Notes under the pieces: model-generated
Database searches by the model: none
Seen by the model: only the letters and a program-made list of their open reading frames with translations
What the model was told of the DNA's origin: nothing
Position numbers and translations under genes: made by a program
Assembly: GCA_004296815.1 (NCBI GenBank)
Contig: SCVT01000583.1
Location: forward strand, 1 to 8,691
Direction: 5' to 3'
DNA length: 8,691 nucleotides
Source: Reyranella sp.
GTDB taxonomy: Bacteria; Pseudomonadota; Alphaproteobacteria; Reyranellales; Reyranellaceae
Part shown: positions 6,481 to 8,691 of the stretch, piece after piece
Position numbering within the stretch: the stretch's first letter is position 1
Layout of the letters: each line of letters begins with the position of its first letter

Positions 6481-7710
6481 ATGGACTCGCCCATCCGGGA
6501 GCTGCTGCGGCTTCCCGACTTTCTCCGCCTGTGGCTGGTCGGCGCCTTCGCCAACGCGATGCGCTGGCTGGAGCTGCTCGCCTCCGGCCTGTTCGCGTGG
6601 GAGGCGACCCACTCGGCCTTCGCCGTCACCGTCGTCGTCGCGCTGCGCCAGATCCCGCAGCTCCTGTTCGGCGCCTTCGCGGGCGCGGTCTCCGAGGCGC
6701 TGAACCGCAAGACGATCTTCATGTTGGCGCTCCTCATCCCGGCGCTGATCTCGACCGTGCTGGCCACGCTCGCCTTCACCGGCCATCTCGAGGTCTGGCA
6801 CGTCGCCGTCGGCAACCTCGTGAGCGGCACGATGTGGGCCACCGAGATGTCGACCCGCCGGCGCATGGTCGGCGAGGTCGCGGGCCCGCACAGGATCGTC
6901 AACGCCATCGCGCTCGACAGCGTCACCTCGGCCGCAACGCGCGCCATCGGCCCGCTGCTGGGCGGCATCGCCTTCCAGTGGCTCGGCATGAAGGGCGCCT
7001 ACACGCTGACGGCCCTCGTGCAGTTCGCCGGCGCCTTCGCGATCGCGGGCCTCGTGCACAGCCAGGTGACGCGCCGCCTCGACCTCGCGCGCATCCCGCA
7101 CGAGATCGCCGAGGGGCTGCGCTTCGCCTGGACCAAGAACACGATCCTCTTGGTCTTCGGCATCACCATCGTCACCAACGCGTTCGCCTTCGCCTACTCG
7201 GGGCTGGTGGCGCCGCTGGGCCAGGGCGCGTTCGGCGTGTCGCCGGCGCTGGTCGGCCTGCTGGCCGCCGCCGAGCCGATCGGCGGCCTGATGGGCGGCG
7301 CGCTGATCGCGGCCGGCGTGCTGCGCATGGAGAGCGCCGCCGCTCGGCGCCTCGCCTTCTCGGGAGGTGCTGCGCTCTTCATGGTGGCGCTGATCCTGAT
7401 GGCGCTCTCGCCCTCCTACTGGCTCGCCTTCACCCTGCTTGTGCTGGGCGGCTTCGGCACGGCAGGCTTCGGCAACATGCAATCGACCCTGATGCTCACC
7501 GAGGCCCCGCCCGAAGTCAGGAGCCGCCTGATGGGCATCGTCACGGTCTGCATCGGCACCGGACCCTTGGGCCAGCTCGCCGCCGGCGCGATCTCCGACG
7601 AGATCGGACCCCGCGGCGCGGTGATCGTGCTCGCCGCCGCCGGCCTCGTGCTGACGGCGTGGCTGTCGTGGATCCTGAAGCGGCCGACGCCGCAGCCGCC
7701 CGCCGTATGA
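6481..7710 (+). CDS. MFS transporter, MFS_3 / EntS-like exporter type
   Basis: A 409-residue membrane protein with about 12 helices, unlike the preceding MFS protein. The start PDFLRLWLVGAFANAMRWLELLASGLFAWEAT (12-43), the degenerate motif A GAFAGAVSEALNRKTIF (64-80) and the later block GFGNMQSTLMLTEAPPEVRSRLMGI fit the MFS_3 group, which includes enterobactin exporter EntS and many uncharacterised efflux proteins. The motif A aspartate usually seen is replaced by Ser-Glu. Transport direction and substrate are not deducible. GAGGT at 6462-6466 may serve as ribosome-binding site, although it is 14 bases from the ATG, rather far. The gene sits 22 bp after the first MFS gene and overlaps the next gene by four bases, so the three probably form one operon. 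Confidence 0.9.
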   Translation: MDSPIRELLRLPDFLRLWLVGAFANAMRWLELLASGLFAWEATHSAFAVTVVVALRQIPQLLFGAFAGAVSEALNRKTIFMLALLIPALISTVLATLAFTGHLEVWHVAVGNLVSGTMWATEMSTRRRMVGEVAGPHRIVNAIALDSVTSAATRAIGPLLGGIAFQWLGMKGAYTLTALVQFAGAFAIAGLVHSQVTRRLDLARIPHEIAEGLRFAWTKNTILLVFGITIVTNAFAFAYSGLVAPLGQGAFGVSPALVGLLAAAEPIGGLMGGALIAAGVLRMESAAARRLAFSGGAALFMVALILMALSPSYWLAFTLLVLGGFGTAGFGNMQSTLMLTEAPPEVRSRLMGIVTVCIGTGPLGQLAAGAISDEIGPRGAVIVLAAAGLVLTAWLSWILKRPTPQPPAV

Positions 7711-8030
7711 CCCTCTTTCGCCCGGCTCGCGATCAGACACCCAGGGAGTTGCGGCTCGGCGGCGCGATCCTGCTGGTCCTCGGCCTGATCGTCGCGGCCT
7801 GCGGCGTCACGATCGCCGGAGCCATCGACCTGTCGGCATCGTCCGGCCTGCACCGGGCGGGACAGATCGCCCTCATCGCCTCCTTCCTCGTGTTTGGCGC
7901 AGCGGCGATCGTGCAGGGCCTGTTGCAGCTCCTGTTCCTGCGTCGCAGCCAGACGCTGCTCCGGCTCATCTTCGCGATCTGCGTGCTGCTCGCCGCCGCG
8001 GACATCGTCGTCGCACTGATCGCGGGTTGA
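7707..8030 (+). CDS. small three-helix membrane protein, unknown function
   Basis: A 107-residue protein starting on an ATGA overlap with the stop of the MFS_3-type gene. After a basic cytoplasmic start (about 1-16, with RPARDQTPRELR) there are three hydrophobic segments at about 17-40, 52-77 and 84-106, with FLRRSQTLLR between the last two as a positively charged loop. There are no catalytic motifs, and I recognise no family. Overlap with the transporter gene argues for joint translation and possibly a role with that transporter, which is inference. The frame is also open far upstream, but only as a shadow of the MFS gene; the start is set by the overlap and by where the hydrophobic pattern begins. 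Confidence 0.82.
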   Translation: MTLFRPARDQTPRELRLGGAILLVLGLIVAACGVTIAGAIDLSASSGLHRAGQIALIASFLVFGAAAIVQGLLQLLFLRRSQTLLRLIFAICVLLAAADIVVALIAG

Positions 8031-8049
8031 CGGCCGCGCGACGCATTTT

Positions 8050-8068
8050 CCGAACACGAGTTGTTCGG
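8050..8068. repeat. 19-bp perfect palindrome with 5-bp centre
   Basis: CCGAACA-CGAGT-TGTTCGG, seven perfect pairs around five bases, starting 19 bp after the stop of the small membrane protein gene. It could be a protein-binding operator or the 3' hairpin of the upstream operon; no T-tract follows, so it would be an atypical terminator. Its right arm overlaps the SOS-box-like sequence. Confidence 0.75.
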
Positions 8069-8077
8069 GAACTGTTC
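8063..8077 (+). promoter_or_regulatory. putative LexA (SOS) box, GTTC-N7-GTTC
   Basis: GTTCGGGAACTGTTC matches the known alphaproteobacterial LexA consensus of two GTTC half-sites seven bases apart. A third half-site in inverted orientation, GAAC at 8052-8055, lies exactly seven bases before the first. No coding gene follows in either direction that it would plausibly control, so it may be chance, belong to a non-coding transcript, or be the site of another regulator. Confidence 0.4.
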
Positions 8078-8173
8078 GTCCGGACATTCGCAAAGCGACG
8101 GCTCGCTTGAACTGGACGAATCTCACCGACTCAGGTCCGAATCGCGGACTTGTTCGGCCTTGCTCACAGGTCC

Positions 8174-8207
8174 AAACAAAAAAGGCCGGCGCGAGAAGCA
8201 CCAGCCT
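8174..8207 (-). terminator. intrinsic terminator, probably of the yggS transcript
   Basis: On the - strand the stem AGGCTGGTGC / GCGCCGGCCT forms ten continuous pairs (two of them G-U) around loop TTCTC, followed by TTTTT, one G and TTT. This is a classical Rho-independent terminator pointing left. It lies 183 bp after the yggS stop, leaving a long 3' untranslated region. Confidence 0.8.
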
Positions 8208-8389
8208 ATACAGAAATCATACCAGAATCTGCTGAACCTGCAACTCACGTTGCCACGAGCTTTTGCTGGCAGTGCATGCAACGGCGGCAACAGCCTTCGA
8301 CGCTCTCGGACATTGCCAAGGCATGGCGGCTTGTAACCAAGCCGCGGCCTGTCGCTCCTCCGGCCTGGCGGCTGAGCTTTGCCCAGCTG

Positions 8390-8691
8390 CTAGGCCCAGT
8401 AGTGCCCATCAGGTGTCGAGCGTTTGCCGAAGATCGCTTCGCCGACGCGCACCACGTCGGCGCCCTGGGCGATCGCCTCCTCGAAGTCGCCGGACATGCC
8501 CATCGACAGCTCGGCGAGCGCACCGTTCTGCTTCACCGCGTCGTCGCGCAACCGGCGCAGCAACTGGAAGCAGGGACGCACGCGCTCGGCTTCCGCGCTG
8601 AACAGCGCCAGCGTCATCAGCCCACGCGGCTTCAACCGCGAGAAGCGCGGCAGCTCCGCCACGAAGTCACCGAGCGCTTCGGGTGCCAGGC
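8390..8691 (-). CDS. yggS: YggS/PLPBP-family pyridoxal 5'-phosphate-binding protein, C-terminal part
   Basis: The frame runs off the right edge (first complete codon ends at 8689), leaving about 100 C-terminal residues. They match the YggS family: LKPRGLMTLA (central strand), a helix with VRPCFQLLRRLRDDA, then LSMGMSGDFEEAIAQGADVVRVGEAIFG, where the MSGD serine and the RVG loop hold the PLP phosphate. A GTG at 8662 is an internal valine, not a start. The protein is a single-domain alanine-racemase-like barrel without known enzymatic turnover; it binds PLP in the cytosol and helps vitamin B6 and amino-acid homeostasis. The tail after the IFG block (KRSTPDGHYWA) is a little unusual but short. 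No gene follows before the terminator at 8174-8207. Confidence 0.95.
   Translation of the reverse strand, partial: LAPEALGDFVAELPRFSRLKPRGLMTLALFSAEAERVRPCFQLLRRLRDDAVKQNGALAELSMGMSGDFEEAIAQGADVVRVGEAIFGKRSTPDGHYWA

Larger units (their letters stand above)
8031..8389. other. gene-free stretch between convergent operons
   Basis: About 360 bp with visibly lower GC and weaker codon bias than its surroundings. It holds a palindrome and SOS-box-like motif (8050-8077), more GTCC/GGAC symmetry up to 8149 (GTCCG-AATCG-CGGAC at 8135-8149), a direct repeat CAGGTCC(G/A)AA at 8132 and 8167, a - strand intrinsic terminator (8174-8207), and then about 180 bp of probable yggS 3' untranslated sequence. Open frames here, including one from a TTG at 8061 to 8336 on + and two tiny ones on - (8217-8324, 8245-8313), have no recognisable start signals or family features and are not called genes. 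Confidence 0.7.

Noticed and set aside
4905..6989. Open frame of almost 700 codons on the - strand opposite both MFS genes
   Set aside because: Composition is a typical GC-rich antisense shadow, rich in Arg, Ala, Gly, His and Asp, with no domain. The + strand frames have clear MFS motifs and helices.
8061..8336. 91-codon + strand frame in the gene-free stretch
   Set aside because: It starts only at a TTG inside the palindrome region, has no ribosome-binding sequence, no recognisable domain and no coding-like codon use, and it runs across the - strand terminator.
8208..8389. tRNA or structured RNA gene in the yggS downstream region
   Set aside because: Short symmetries such as TGCCAAGGCA were seen, but no cloverleaf, no T-loop and no known riboswitch core.

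Overview
The window reads as high-GC chromosomal DNA of an alphaproteobacterium. This is inferred from strong third-position GC in every gene, a Bug/TctC-type solute-binding protein, a GMC alcohol dehydrogenase of the kind common in that class, and a GTTC-N7-GTTC sequence matching the alphaproteobacterial LexA box. The genus cannot be fixed from the sequence alone. It is accessory metabolic and transport DNA: no phage, plasmid, insertion sequence, CRISPR, rRNA or tRNA was seen.

Left part (1-2270): the C-terminal part of a GMC-family FAD oxidoreductase enters from the left edge on the + strand and ends on a CTAG that also supplies the stop of a convergent gene. That convergent pair on the - strand is a secreted glycoside hydrolase family 5 enzyme and, joined by an ATGA overlap, a small secreted protein of unknown function. 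Divergent from the hydrolase, and starting on the same CATG if an alternative hydrolase start is used, is a GntP-type permease (2270-3460, +). A secreted beta-glucanase-like enzyme next to a sugar-acid permease suggests carbohydrate scavenging, but a functional link is inference.

Middle part (3476-4979): a small DUF559 (Vsr-like nuclease fold) gene on the - strand is enclosed by two inverted copies of a roughly 40-bp repeat, each holding a near-perfect hairpin. One copy encodes the last residues of the protein and the other supplies the ribosome-binding region. Upstream on the same strand is a lone TctC/Bug periplasmic binding protein without TctA or TctB in view.

Right part (4980-8691): divergent from tctC runs a compact + strand set of a sugar-porter-type MFS transporter, an MFS_3-type exporter-like transporter and, by ATGA overlap, a 107-residue three-helix membrane protein. 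A gene-free stretch of about 360 bp follows (8031-8389). It carries a 19-bp palindrome overlapping a LexA-box-like sequence and a good intrinsic terminator on the - strand. The window ends in the C-terminal third or so of a YggS/PLPBP-family pyridoxal-phosphate protein on the - strand, whose transcript this terminator probably ends.

Nothing here amounts to a clear new multi-gene system. The most unusual items are the repeat-enclosed DUF559 unit, the orphan SOS-box-like site with no obvious target gene, and the shared start and stop tetranucleotides between opposing genes.
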